Positions 31,783-42,940 of a stretch of DNA of 64,000 bases are shown here, in pieces. The stretch is from Karstenula rhodostoma CBS 690.94 (taxonomy: Eukaryota > Ascomycota > Dothideomycetes > Pleosporales > Didymosphaeriaceae). The DNA is taken from assembly GCA_010093485.1 (NCBI GenBank), contig MU001503.1, forward strand, positions 1,447,132 to 1,511,131. Reading direction: 5' to 3'. The translations under genes and the position numbers were made by a program. Numbering within the stretch: the stretch's first letter is position 1; each line of letters begins with the position of its first letter. Below the pieces are notes generated by a model, which saw only the letters and a program-made list of their open reading frames with translations, was not told the origin of the DNA and did no database searches.

Positions 31783-33850
31783 ATGGACGACAACATGGAC
31801 ATCCCCGAGGAGTCCATGCGACACATAGAGGCCTTGTTGGCGAGACATCGCCCAGACATGATCCACAGGATGTTCCAGCAGGCAATGGAGAGCCGTAGGT
31901 TCCGCTCGTCGCCCTCGCCCGCCCAGTAGCTGACCCGCCCCAGGACGCAGCTCGGTCGCATCCTCGCATACAGCGTCGTCGATATCCACCACGGCCTCAA
32001 CCGGCTCGTCATTTCGCTCTCCAGCGCCCTCGTTTCGCTCCTCAACAACGACGTCGTATCATTCGCGCTTCTCTATGCAGTCTAACCTCTCGACGTCCAC
32101 ATTGTCTTCTACCATGTCTAGCATGGCCCCGTCAATAGCCTCATCAACGTCGTCCATGTCCTCGCCTTCTCGAGCGACACCCAGGCGGACAGAGCCTCGT
32201 TCGTACCCTGCCTCTCTAGATCATGCGCGACCCCCGTTGGACCCCACCCGCCCAGTGCCATCAATGCTCACCCCATCGTCAGAGATGGAAAGCCCCATTG
32301 ACCCAAAGCAGGAGCCTGTATACACTCCCACGGACGAGGACATGAGCATCGCATCGTTTCCAACCGACAGAGGAGCGAGCCTGTCGGGCGATTCCTTCAT
32401 GTTCTGCACCTATTGCGCCGAAGCGAAAACACTCAAGACGTTCAAGGCAAAGTCGGATTGGAAAAAGCACGAAATGAGGATGCACGAAACAGGGGAGGAC
32501 TGGCCGTGCCTCGTGAACGGCTGCAACCGAATCTTCGATCGACAAAAGGATTTCGTAAAACATCATCAGCGCTATCATTCCGGGAGACCGCTACCATCCT
32601 TGACAGATATCGGCATCCAGCTACTACCGAGGAGGGTCTTTGGCTGTGGGTTCGACAAGTGTAAAGAGGTCAGCATAGGATGGGACGAGCGCTGCGATCA
32701 TGTTGCCAAGCACATGAAGAACGGTTCAACCTTTGACCAGTGGAAATATTCGAATGTCATTCGTAACCTAATCCGTCAAGAGGCATTGCACGACACGTGG
32801 AAAGAGATGATTGCATGTCTAAACGAGCGGCTGCGAGAGAGCCGATCCCAGATCAGCTGGTGTCCCGACAACACACGAATACTACGGCAGAAGCTGCAGT
32901 GCTGTGACCTGCGACCCAGCCGAGAAGAGGTTCTCATAACAGCGCTAAGTTTACGATCCGATATCTCGTTGAACCCAAGTCAACAACAACCGCCACCAGG
33001 TTTCGTCGTCCCCAGCAGAGACTCGGTCCCAAATGTCGACGGGTTGTCACGCGAACAACGCATGCACATCCTCATAGGAAACCCGAACGCGACCATCTCA
33101 CGAGGCCGCCTTGCTGCCGTCAATGCTGCGCTGCTTGGGGCAAGCAATGCCTCTCCCAACGACACAAACTTTGACTGTGGTTCTTCGCCTTTCGACGACG
33201 GGCCCGGTCCTGACCCCGATACGAGCTCGCGCCGCATAAGCTACATGGACATTGACACCTCGGAACCGTACATCGATATGTCACAACAACCGATACCGCA
33301 ACAACCTATTCCTATCTTGCAGATGCCGACCCCTAGTCACCAACATCAGCAACCACCGCACTCGCAACCGCAAGCGCCACCTCCCATGATGGAAACGGAG
33401 CAAGCGGAAGCGCAGGATTTTGAGGACCCAGCAAAATCATCGAACCCGCTGAATCTGTTCTACCCCAGCTACTTCGATGCGTCTCCGCAGATCGAAGAGA
33501 GTCATTACTACGAACGGCCCTCGCTTGGGCAGATGATTTCCAAGCCGCTGCAGAGGATCGGAAGTCGGTTAAGCAGACACGGTACACCTGGGTCACGTCC
33601 GGTGTCGTCGCAACCAGACCATCGTATGATGCATGGCGACATGGCACCCGCGTTCCAGATCCAGAGCCCGGTCCAGATGGATAGGGGGTTTCCACACCAC
33701 CATGGCCATCAGCCGAGCATGCACGTGCAGCAGTACCCCCCGGGCGCAGGCACCCAGCATGCGCAAGCGCATCCGCATCAGCAACAGCAACAGCACCAAC
33801 AGCAACACCAACACCACGACCAGCAACTTCTCTTTACGTCACCTATTTGA
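31783..33850 (+). CDS. C2H2-type zinc-finger protein, paralogue of 23483-25079
   Basis: Two exons, 31783-31894 and 31944-33850, joined in phase 1 (donor GTAGGT, acceptor CCCAG), give 672 residues. The first exon encodes a short helical N-terminus (MDDNMDIPEESMRHIEALLAR), as in the paralogue. A Ser/Thr-rich stretch follows, then the zinc-binding cluster: FCTYC...KKHEMRMHE, PCLVNGC...KHHQRYH and GCGFDKC...DHVAKHM, then an IRNLIRQEALHDTWKEM helix. The C-terminal 250 residues are Pro/Gln/His-rich, ending in a long CAG/CAC-encoded Gln-His tract (about 33770-33830). Without the first exon the frame could start at 32075, but the spliced model matches the paralogue. Probably a nuclear regulator. Confidence 0.85.
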
Positions 33851-36501
33851 ATTGATTGTACTGCATGCATTTGTACCGTCTGCTGTCGAGCACGACGGGT
33901 TCCTCGCATATAGAGCTTTTCGTTTGTCGGGCGCTACTTTCCATTCTTGATACCCGTGCTTTTCGCACACCCGTCTAGAAGCATGTACGATAGCACACGC
34001 GCGCATAGATAATTGGCCAAGCGCCGAGAAGGGATATAGACACGTATCACGACTCCCATGTCGGGCGCATCCGCACGCATCGCGTCGAGACTCGATAGTT
34101 CGCAGGCGGCGCCACTCGACTCGCTCGTACACCCCGAGCAGCTTGGCCCCGGACTTGGGACGACGACGACTTTCCGTGTGCGGCGTAGCGCATCCCACGC
34201 CCGCCGCAGACACGTGCCCGCAGGCGCCCTCGGTCTCGCTGGCTTTGGTTCGCTTGGCTCGCTTCGCTACACCCCTGCCCTGCCCTTGTCCTCGTCACCC
34301 CCTACCGCACCGCCGTCCCAGACTTTCCTCTTCGATGCCTTTATCCGTGCCGTGTGTACATGGATAGACTACATCCAACGCTGCCTGCGCTGCGCTGCGC
34401 TGCGCTATTGCTGTCGTCAACCGGCCGGCCGGCGGCGCGCGCTGCGTGATGGGGCCAGGCACATTGCAGCAGCCCCGCCGCCTCTGCTCCAACGGCGCCC
34501 TCGTGCACTGGTACTGCCGATCGCGGTGCGGTGCGGTGCGGTGCCTGTTCCTGCGACACGCGACCATGCGCTGCGCTGCGCTGCGCCGTGCTGTGCTGCG
34601 CTGCGTGCGGGAATAATCCGCTCCGCACCCATTCGCTTATCGTGTGTTCGGCGGACTTGCCCAGTGCGGTTGCAGGTCTCGCATACAGTAGGTAGGGACG
34701 GTGTCTTGTATTGTTGATGCGGTGACAGCGCGCCTGCGCGGATCGCGTTGGGATAGAATACCAGCTATCTCGTCTCGTTGCTCCTCGGGGCTGGCGTCGA
34801 CGCCGTTTGCCGTGCCTCGGCGACGTGACGTGATGTAATCCGTGCCCTATGACATAATACGATACGATACGATACGATACGATACGATACGATATAATAC
34901 TGTATATTGTGTAAGCAAAGCTTAATGCAGCCTTCGCACACCACCCACCCGATAACACATGCGCTGCCTGCAGGTGAAGAGCGCAGCCAGCCGCTACGTA
35001 CGTACGTACGAAAGTACCCTACCTACCCGGAGACTAACTAACCAACCAACCAACCAACTACCTCCCTCCCTCCCTGCCGGCCCGTGTATGCATGTCACCT
35101 CACCTCACCTCACCTCACCCCGCGACAGAATCAGAATCGTGCCTGTAGGCGGAAGAATTCCTCAGGAGAGCTGGGTGGGTGAATGGTGTAATAATAGCAA
35201 CATGCACATGCAGGCGTGTAGACTCGCCCCACTAGGGCAGGTCGGAGACAGACGGTGCGCTGCGCGGATGTGGGTTGGTAAGTGGGCAGCGTTAACTGGT
35301 GGATGTGGATGCGTGCGCGGTGTGCTGTGGGTGTGGTGAGGGTGCGGTACTGGGCTGTCTCTGGGCTGGGCTGGGCTGGGCTGGGCTGGGCTGGGCTGGG
35401 CTGGTTTGGTTTGGTTTGGGTGGTGGTGTGGATACAGTATGGTTAATAGTGCTGGGTTGGTGGGTGAGGTGAGTGTCTGGTGTGAAATAGGGTGGTACGT
35501 GGTAAGTGGGAGGTGGTATCTTAGTCGGACTACGACTACGCGGGTGCTTGGGGAGGTATACCCTATACCCTAGCGTAAAGATGGATACTTTGGACATCTG
35601 GGAACTGCGGCTTGGTGCGTGGTGGGATGCCATCGGGTTGCTGAGATGGTACCCATAGAAGCGAGCGAGGTAGGGCCGTTTCCATCACATGGCAGGGGCT
35701 TCAGGATCGGGCTCGTGTGGCGCGTGTTCTTCGGTAGCGTAGCTTGATCTCATCATGTACGAGTACCTGCGAGATGCTGTGGGGATGGGGAAGCGGGGTG
35801 GTTAGCGTACCGACGAGATGTACTCAGGTATCGTCTTGGGGCGTAAGTGGTTTTTTGGTTCTGGTTATTATGGATGCCTTGGTAACGGTGATATGGGTGG
35901 GTTGTTGGGGTTGAGCTGGTGCTGGCGGCTGGCTGGTGAGATTTTCAACGTGTAACGCTCATTACAAATAACGTGGTAGGACTGGCTGCAACGATATTGT
36001 GACTTGGGTGGTTGGGTGCTGGTTAGCGGCTTCGGCGTTTGCTTGGGACGTTGTAACGGGCGCGGGTGATACTGCGTTGGAATTGGATTTGTATTGGTCG
36101 TGAGTGGTCGTGGGCTATGGATGGAGATTGTGTACTTGAGCTGGACCGCGAGATGGGTAAGCTTGGTTCTGATGTTCCTGGGCGTTACGGCTATCCGTCT
36201 TTTCGGCTTTTCGGCTTTGCGTAGAATTGTTGAGGTCGCTTGGTAGCAAGACGATTGCAGCGCTTTCTTGGTCGCCAATCACTGGATCTAGAGTCGCAGC
36301 TCTGCCTGGCTCGGCATTGGCCTAGGTGTTGAGGGTTTGCTGCGAGGTCGCGAGCCAGCTCAGCTATGTTCTGTGGTTTTGTCGAAGATGAATGCCCTAT
36401 CATCGGAACCTTGACTGAAGGCTTTGATTTTCCCCTTGCGAAGAACTGAGCGACCGCATCGTCGTGAACACCTCAGCCGCGAACTGAACAAAAGCTCATC
36501 G
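33851..36501. other. 2.65-kb gene-free region rich in simple repeats
   Basis: No gene with protein-like sequence on either strand. The 34.3-35.5 kb part is a cluster of microsatellites (separate entry). The 35.4-36.2 kb part is G/T-rich on the plus strand. Confidence 0.55.
34523..35420 (+). repeat. cluster of 4-5-bp microsatellites
   Basis: Within 900 bases are GCGGT repeats (34523-34545), CTGCG (about 34568-34610), ATACG (34857-34894, about seven units), ACGT (34995-35010), AACC (about 35037-35058), CCCT (about 35062-35076), CACCT (about 35097-35119), GGGCT (35361-35404, about eight units) and GGTTT (35403-35420). Most are pentamers, which suggests slippage-prone DNA. Confidence 0.85.
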
Positions 36502-37851
36502 CTACAACTTAGCCTTACCTTCCTCGTATTCTTCCAACTCCCGCCTGTTCCCCTTCCGTGGGCTCTCGCCAAACTCCTTCGCCCCCCGTTCTTTCAACTC
36601 GTCTTCGCTTTTCCACTTCCACGCCTTATCCTTGGCTTCGCCATTACTCTGCCCGTTCACCACGTTTAGCAGATACTTCCCCGCATTGGGCATGAATTTG
36701 TACGAGTGGAAACTCCCGCCAACAGCGATATACAGATTCCCCAAGCGGTCGTCTGGATGGCGTGAGAGGACCCAGTCTTCGGTGGGGGTGACGGCATCGT
36801 AGCATATTCGCCAGCGAGCGGGACGTCGTGTCTTGGTCCACTCCGGCATACTGCTCTTGATGACCCTTTCGCTCTCGTGGATGAGTTTCCGGGGTACCTG
36901 CATTTGATTCTTTTTACTAGGTGCAGTGATGGTCCGTCCGGAGGGTGTGGTGATGGTGTTTGTGAATTCGGTTCTGAGGTCGTTGACCTTGAGAGTTGGT
37001 ATGTGGTAGTAAGGCGGTATGATGTCGACTTCACCGCCGATTACCACGATGGGAAGCTTGGTGTCCATCATGTGAGTTACCTCTTCCTCGCTGAGGTCAT
37101 AGTAGGCGGATAATCGTCCAACGGCTGTGGCCTGGCGCTCAATGCGATCCTTGTCCGCGATATCGAGGGCATCTTCGAGCGACGAAAGCAAGCTGCTTGT
37201 CCAGGCTCCGGCCGCAATGACGACTTTGTCTGCTCTCAGTATTGTTCCGTCCCGTAGCCTTGCGCCTTCTAAGCCTGTGCCGCCATCGCGCAACAGGAGT
37301 TCCTCAACCTCTCCTGTGATTCGCTTGACCCCTCGGCTTTCGGCAACCCTCAGATACGCTTTCGTTGCTTTCGCTGCATTCACCCACCCCGCTTCAGGGT
37401 TGTAATACCCCTTCCCTAGATTCTCGCCATGCAAGCCTCTCAAGACGTCATGGTCTTTGATCAGCTTATCCGCATCTACCTCTTTTATAACATTAGATCC
37501 CCTCTCTTGAAAAGTCCTGCGGACCCCATCGCTGAAGTCTCGATCCCGACTCGGACCATCGAAAACCGTCCACCCTGCTTTGTGGAAATGACCCTGGACT
37601 TCCATATTCCAAAACCAGAAATGGATAGCTTCATTGGCGAGGTTGCAGTACAACGGCGAGGTGTAATCGGTCCGGATAATGCGGTTGATGTCTATCGCAG
37701 CCGCATTCTTGTCTTCGACAGGACCATCAGGACACCAGCGGTCGACTATTGTAATTCTGGAGGCGTCCGGGTAGGCCTTTGAGGCGTGCACGGCGAGGGA
37801 TGTGCCGAAGGTGCCTGCGCCGATGATGAGAAGACTGGGTGCCTGCGCCAT
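36502..37851 (-). CDS. FAD-dependent amine oxidase (sarcosine/fructosyl-amino-acid oxidase family)
   Basis: An intronless 449-residue frame from the ATG at 37851 (MAQAPSLLIIGAGTFG). The Rossmann FAD motif GAGTFG is at residues 11-16, and VDRW follows as the ribose-binding end. The C-terminal half has RICYDAVTPTEDWVLSRHP, which corresponds to the region carrying the covalent-FAD cysteine in sarcosine and fructosyl amino acid oxidases, then GGSFHSYKFMPNAGKYL, the second FAD-contact motif of the family. It should oxidise a secondary amine with release of H2O2; substrate unknown. No peroxisomal SKL ending; the C-terminus is basic and charged (GKAKL). It marks the left conserved flank of the accessory island. 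Confidence 0.88.
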   Translation of the reverse strand: MAQAPSLLIIGAGTFGTSLAVHASKAYPDASRITIVDRWCPDGPVEDKNAAAIDINRIIRTDYTSPLYCNLANEAIHFWFWNMEVQGHFHKAGWTVFDGPSRDRDFSDGVRRTFQERGSNVIKEVDADKLIKDHDVLRGLHGENLGKGYYNPEAGWVNAAKATKAYLRVAESRGVKRITGEVEELLLRDGGTGLEGARLRDGTILRADKVVIAAGAWTSSLLSSLEDALDIADKDRIERQATAVGRLSAYYDLSEEEVTHMMDTKLPIVVIGGEVDIIPPYYHIPTLKVNDLRTEFTNTITTPSGRTITAPSKKNQMQVPRKLIHESERVIKSSMPEWTKTRRPARWRICYDAVTPTEDWVLSRHPDDRLGNLYIAVGGSFHSYKFMPNAGKYLLNVVNGQSNGEAKDKAWKWKSEDELKERGAKEFGESPRKGNRRELEEYEEGKAKL

Positions 37852-38052
37852 ATTGCTAGTGTCGGCTCGGAAGCTGTGATGTCCACTGCAACCAGCATAC
37901 ACAGAGGATGTGGATGTAGTTCTGGTTTTCCGGGCTAGCTTCGCGTCATGGTGCGTGGATGCGTCGTCGATCATCAAGCCACATCGAGGGTGCGGAGATC
38001 GCGCCGCGAGTCAGGGTGCGAGCTCCACATACACTTGAACGGCTTGCCGCTG

Positions 38053-38225
38053 CTCGAGAAATGATCCTTACACCCTCCCAGGAAAAACGGGTGCGTAGCG
38101 TGGCTGGGGTGATCGGACCTCATTATGGTCTTTTACAAGAGAAAAACCAGACGCGCTACGCATGTAGTCCGCTGTTTTGTCAACACCTTTTTTGAGTTGT
38201 TACGTGGACGGCACAGCTATCCACA
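38053..38225. repeat. dispersed repeat B, copy 2
   Basis: Partner of the repeat at 22030-22215, same orientation, with the shared 17-base block at 38127-38143. It sits between the promoter of the FAD oxidase gene and the accessory island. Confidence 0.65.
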
Positions 38226-38366
38226 TTTGCTAACTCACTTCATGAGATGTATTGAGCTTATTGTGTCAAAATTTTAGAAAATCGGCACGAAGTCATAGTT
38301 GATAATACTCCAAGAGTTGGCTGCTAGAATTCTTGAGAGAGAGAGGACCTATCTACTGAATGGACA

Positions 38367-38477
38367 TAAGATTCTCTATTTGAAATCTTTGTGTTTTGGC
38401 ACCCCACCGAGTTCCTTTGCTTTGTTTTGCCGTGGCTTGCAAAAGCGCGCGAAGTCAACAATCAAACGTAAGATTCT
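38367..38477. mobile_element. short dispersed repeat (copy 2) with 9-bp flanking direct repeats
   Basis: The unit at 38376-38468 matches copy 1 near 8.4 kb. It is flanked by a different direct repeat, TAAGATTCT, at 38367-38375 and 38469-38477. Different flanks with the same interior are what independent insertions produce. Confidence 0.65.
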
Positions 38478-38784
38478 ATCATAATGAGACCTGGTACAAC
38501 TCAGAGTTCCATCGCGAGCGCCTGGGTATACCTCGCCTGTCCCTCAAAAAATACAATACCAACTTCCGTCGAATAATATCGACTAGTGCGGTGCTGGTTT
38601 TCTCAGTTATAGGCGGTGTCGTTCGTGGTTGTGTTAATCGATGTAGGAAGTGGTGTTGTTCACCGGGGGATTATTCGCCGTGGTATATTTGGTGCTGAAA
38701 CTACTCGTTATGGTGTCGTTCATAGTGGTGTTTTCCGAAGCAGTATCGACTGTAGTGGTACTCTTCGCCACAGGATCCTGTGTT

Positions 38785-39852
38785 CTAACGTCTTGCTCCT
38801 GGTTCGCGCTCGGTGGACCAGGTAGGATTGAGCTCATCTTCCAGAGTGTGCTCTGCGCTCGTTTCGATCTCCCCAGGGAATGCAACGTCATCCTGCCAAT
38901 TCACTTCACTTTCCTCCTCCGGCTGTTCAGCGATTGCGTGCTGCCACTGTAGGTCGCGAAATTCCTCTACAAACCAACCGTGAATTGAGTCGATTCGTCG
39001 ATAGCCAGCGTCACGAATCTCATTGTCGGCATCCAGAAACTGCAGAGTTCTATCGAGAGGCCAAGTGAGTACCCGTTTGGTGAGGCTTACGCACCAGTAG
39101 GTAGCGTAGTTCGGTGCGTAAAGAAGTTGGTAAATGCTCAGGATGGCACCGAAGAACCAAATCAGGACCTGGAGACAAGGGAGATATGCCTGCAGAGGTA
39201 GACATGGCTTCCTTTTCTGTAGGGTTTCGATAGGAAGCGAGGGCTTGTCAGGTGTGAGTTCTTTCATGGTTTGTAGATCTCGCTGAAGAAGGAAGAGGAG
39301 GTCGTAAAGTTCTTCCCGCATTGCCGGGATCCAGTTTACGACGACATTGTCCCAGAACTCTGTCGCAACAAATGGCATCTTGTTTCCATAATTATCAGCT
39401 TCCACTAGATCCTCGATGTAACACGGGGATATGCCGCAGCCATGCGCACTCTTGTTGCGTTGCAAGCGGATCTCATGGCGAGGGATCGTCCAACTCCACA
39501 GCTCTGGGAATCGTTGTTGCATCTTATCGGCGGGCCCACCACCATGTTGAAAACTGATCTGAAGGTTGTGTGTGAACGTATCGAAAATGCTTTCAAAAGA
39601 CTTGCAGATGCCCCGGGCGACGATCGCGCTGTCTGCATCGCGAAAGTTGAGGCCTGCAACAAATTTCTCCTTGGTAAGTTGTTGTTCTTCGACCCAGTAA
39701 TCTATCAGCTCTATTTGATGAGCAACAGCTTTAGCTTGAGTGTATATATACTTGGCACGAGACTTGCCATGGAACGAGAGGTCGATTTCCGGACCGATGA
39801 GAGTGGTGTTGGCAAGGCGTTGCCGCACGCGCCCAACGATATCTATTGACAT
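38785..39852 (-). CDS. HEPN-like protein A of the accessory island (unknown function)
   Basis: An intronless 355-residue frame starting MSIDIVGRVRQRLANTT. Residues 19-137 align directly with the protein at 41652-42689 (LIGPEIDLSFHG against LIGSDFSLSYHG; AKYIYTQAK against ARYIYSQAK; ICKSFESIF against ICKSFETIF). A conserved RNKSAH (R132-H137) fits the RNxxxH motif of HEPN RNase domains in an all-helical context, so a HEPN-type RNase fold is a reasonable guess but unproven. A hydrophobic stretch around residues 225-250 (CLQVLIWFFGAILSIYQLLY) could cross or dip into a membrane. The C-terminus is acidic. It has no visible NTPase domain. Divergent from its paralogue, with 1.8 kb between them. It keeps an open frame beside decayed NLR genes. 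Confidence 0.7.
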   Translation of the reverse strand: MSIDIVGRVRQRLANTTLIGPEIDLSFHGKSRAKYIYTQAKAVAHQIELIDYWVEEQQLTKEKFVAGLNFRDADSAIVARGICKSFESIFDTFTHNLQISFQHGGGPADKMQQRFPELWSWTIPRHEIRLQRNKSAHGCGISPCYIEDLVEADNYGNKMPFVATEFWDNVVVNWIPAMREELYDLLFLLQRDLQTMKELTPDKPSLPIETLQKRKPCLPLQAYLPCLQVLIWFFGAILSIYQLLYAPNYATYWCVSLTKRVLTWPLDRTLQFLDADNEIRDAGYRRIDSIHGWFVEEFRDLQWQHAIAEQPEEESEVNWQDDVAFPGEIETSAEHTLEDELNPTWSTEREPGARR

Positions 39853-41651
39853 TGTCGGTTCTGAAGATGGGATCGAGGGTAGAGTTTGAAAGTGGTCTGA
39901 GAGCGTTCCCTGTCTCTGGACGACGTTCGAGGCACTGGGTATTAGACGTGTAAGTTTCTGTATGCAGTGTGCTCCGATGATTGCAATCTCGAGTTGGTCT
40001 TACAGGAGTGAAGGTTTCCCCAGGCGATGGGATTTATATAGAATAAACGAGTCCTCAATGTGGTTGTTGGGCTGGCAGGCAGTGCTTGTAAGTGTTGAGT
40101 CGGTAGCGATAACCTTAGTAGATCCTGAGTAGTCAAGTCTAATAGGTGTAGTGAATGTGATTAAACGCTAGCGGTAGAATGTAATGGTCCGTGGGGAAGT
40201 CGTTTTGGAGACCACGATATGGTCGAACGAATAGACTGAAAGATTATATAGCGGAGATATATAGTTTTGAGGGAGCCAAGGTTAAATGTGTTGGGCAGGT
40301 ATTATCGGGTGATGCGTTCCAAGTCATAAGGCCTATACGTTGGGAGGCTGTGGCGCTGCACACACCAGCGAGGCGAATCCGTTCAGTGAAAACATGGCTT
40401 GTCTAGTCAAATTGAGTCCCCAGCGCCCCTGTTCCTGGAATTAAACCCAGAAGATTTGTGTAGAAGTCATATAAGATGGTAAGAGTTCGGTGGTTCAGTA
40501 ATGGTATCCGTACTATGGTTTCATCACAGACCCCAGTCACCGATTTTCGCTAGTGCCACGGTCATAAACACCACGTGCGCAAGGATCTTTGAAGGGGTCA
40601 GTGAATGATTGAGAAAAGCGACGGAGATTGGGAACGAACCCAGTCTTATACGCCACAGTCACATTTTGGTTTGTGCAAGACGCAAGCTGATTGAAAAATC
40701 TAATACACGAAACCAAGTTTGCACGACCTGGGTCCAGCAAGCCCCTGTCGCACGCCCTTTGATCTTCCGCATAGCATCTGCACTGCGGAATACATTCCAT
40801 TTAATACGGTAGTGAAGCTAACGAATTTTGGTCTTGGGAACAATAATCCATCTAGAGTGACCTTCGGTCGGGTATTGGCCGTGGTGAACCCGGAGCGGTG
40901 TGGGAACTCTGGGCGTTGGGTCGATATGGGTCAGCGAAGACGACCAATTGCTAGCAGTAGAGTTTAGAGCCAATGGAGTTACCGCTATTGTCTAATCAAG
41001 CACTGCTTGTGTATCGTTTCTTGTCGCAACTGCAAATTTACTGTGGCATAACTTGCGGGGATCCCGGGGCCGTGGAAAGCAATCGGGGAGCGCTATTGGG
41101 TGCCATTGGGAAGCCCGCGAGGGGAGAGAGTGTGTTGCTGGTCGATGGGGTGGCGCAGTAAAGAGATACGTGTGCTAGTAGCAACAAATTCTCGGCACGC
41201 AATCCCACTGAAAAACTATTATAGCAACCACAGAGAACCTGTAGTTGTAGCCTATAATTGACAACTGAGTACCAAGTTACGTATATATCCAGGTACCTGA
41301 TCCAAAGGATCGGAGCCATCCGTGCTTGCGATGCGGGGCTGGTGCGTCTTTTGGCTCTGGTTCTACCACTTTTAGACCACTCAACCTTTCACTATCTAGA
41401 CACGTCATAACGAATTATCTCAACATTATAGATATGGCCACACTTAGGGCCATCGTCTCGCATATAAAACCCACACCCCAAGGCACTGAGGTAGCATCAC
41501 TCTTCCCCCTCACTATCGGTACTTTCGTCAGCATTTGGCCTTTCACACATTATATACGGACGCATTTTTCGAGCAGAGGACTACACGAGTACCTCCAATC
41601 CACGTCCGGAAACCTCAAATTTCGAACACTTCGTCACGATCTCGAACATCG
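39853..41651. other. 1.8-kb region between the divergent HEPN-like genes
   Basis: Shared upstream region of the two paralogues. Only short frames without protein-like content (for example 40191-40406 and 40973-41161). No repeats recognised; base composition is more AT-rich by eye than the flanking core genes. Confidence 0.45.
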
Positions 41652-42689
41652 ATGCTTTTGTACGATATGGAGATGATATCGTCTGATAAACTGAATATGG
41701 TGGAGGCCGGGGCTGCAGTAGAACTGAAAGGCCTACTCCAGGATATACAGGACCGGATTACCAACCAGGTTCTTATTGGATCCGACTTTTCTCTCTCATA
41801 TCATGGGCGAGAGAGGGCGAGATATATCTACTCACAAGCGAAGATGGTTGCGAAGCTCATCCACACAATAGATTCAGCTATCGAGCTCTACAGCATCGAG
41901 CGGGAGGACTTCATCGCGGCACTCAAATTCAAGAACCCAAAGATGACTTTTGCAGCACAGAGTATCTGCAAGTCATTCGAGACGATATTTGAGATCTTTT
42001 ATCGTAATCTTCGGCAGAGCTTCCGATCCTGTCCGCAGTCAAGAGATATGCTCAACCGATTCCCACTGATGGGGAGGTGGACGAACGATCCTCTTTCAGA
42101 AGACAGGGAACTCCGTGTACTGCGCAACGCAAGCACACACGGTGCTGGTACTACTTTTGCGTTCCGTGGAGATTTCTTCGCCGACCTGCCCAACAGGGAC
42201 CCTTTCGATGCGGGTCAGTTCTGGGACATGGCAATCACGACGCACATCCCTTCGATCAAGGATGAGCTGTCCGACCTGATTGTCCTTCTCCATCGAGACT
42301 TACCAAATATGGAGGACATCAGGCCAGATCTGTCATCATGGGACGAACTCATCGTAAACGACTATCCTATACCTTTCAGCATCCGCATGCTTCCTTTGAA
42401 GGCTGGATTAACGGCCTGTAAGCTGATGCTAAACTGTACCGGCGACCTCGGACACTTCATACAAAGAAGCGCAATCAACTTTTCAAACATGATTGACCAG
42501 GTACTCTCCAAACCAGTGGGCAGGTTACAGGCTAAGCTCTATGAGCAGGATCAAGACTATAGAGCCAAAGTACGAACCAAGATCCAGATGCAGGAAGAGG
42601 CCGAACGTGCGCGACAGTGGGATGATAAAGTTGAGACAATTAATGAAGCTGATAACTCTTGGGAGATAAGAGGAGAAGGGGACTGGTAG
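41652..42689 (+). CDS. HEPN-like protein B of the accessory island (unknown function)
   Basis: An intronless frame. From the ATG at 41652 (MLLYDMEMISSDKLNM) it gives 345 residues; the frame is open upstream to about 41535 without an ATG, and an internal ATG at 41697 is an alternative. It is the clear paralogue of protein A. Shared features include LIGSDFSLSYHGRERARYIYSQAK, AAQSICKSFETIF and the RNASTH motif (R158-H163), matching RNKSAH in A. After the motif both have a FWD-containing segment and DELxDLxxLLxRDLxxM. The C-terminus is charged and helical (QMQEEAERARQWDDK). HEPN assignment is by motif and helical context only. Both copies retain the motif despite wide divergence elsewhere, which suggests it is functional. 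Confidence 0.72.
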   Translation: MLLYDMEMISSDKLNMVEAGAAVELKGLLQDIQDRITNQVLIGSDFSLSYHGRERARYIYSQAKMVAKLIHTIDSAIELYSIEREDFIAALKFKNPKMTFAAQSICKSFETIFEIFYRNLRQSFRSCPQSRDMLNRFPLMGRWTNDPLSEDRELRVLRNASTHGAGTTFAFRGDFFADLPNRDPFDAGQFWDMAITTHIPSIKDELSDLIVLLHRDLPNMEDIRPDLSSWDELIVNDYPIPFSIRMLPLKAGLTACKLMLNCTGDLGHFIQRSAINFSNMIDQVLSKPVGRLQAKLYEQDQDYRAKVRTKIQMQEEAERARQWDDKVETINEADNSWEIRGEGDW

Positions 42690-42940
42690 ACCAAGAAGAT
42701 AATGTATGTTGGGAGGGAAGGACGAGTTTGATGGTATCAATTGGTTTCTTTATTCTTGAAAAGAGAATTACGCGAGGGGCCTGCGTTACACGTGTAAGAT
42801 GTTGAAGATAAAACAAAATTACAGTAGCGGCTTTCATGCATATTTTCCCGTAGAGTTTTTCAATTTACCTTCATACTGCTCTAGAACTTGCTCATTGCTG
42901 CCCTCATGGTACAATCCACACATTGCTTGAATCAATGAAA

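Larger units (their letters stand above)
37852..38784. other. repeat-rich left edge of the accessory island
   Basis: Holds dispersed repeat B copy 2 and the short mobile unit copy 2. Short open frames between 38299 and 38784 have no supporting features. Confidence 0.5.

Noticed and set aside
36502..37977. Longer N-terminus for the FAD oxidase (extra 42 residues upstream)
   Set aside because: The GAGTFG motif must lie close to the N-terminus in this family, and the ATG at 37851 gives the normal layout; the upstream part is Thr/Ser/His-rich with no conserved look.
38785..42689. Bacterial toxin-antitoxin origin for the HEPN-like pair
   Set aside because: Both genes are divergent paralogues with fungal surroundings, no antitoxin-like small partner, and no operon; transfer from bacteria cannot be supported from this sequence alone.
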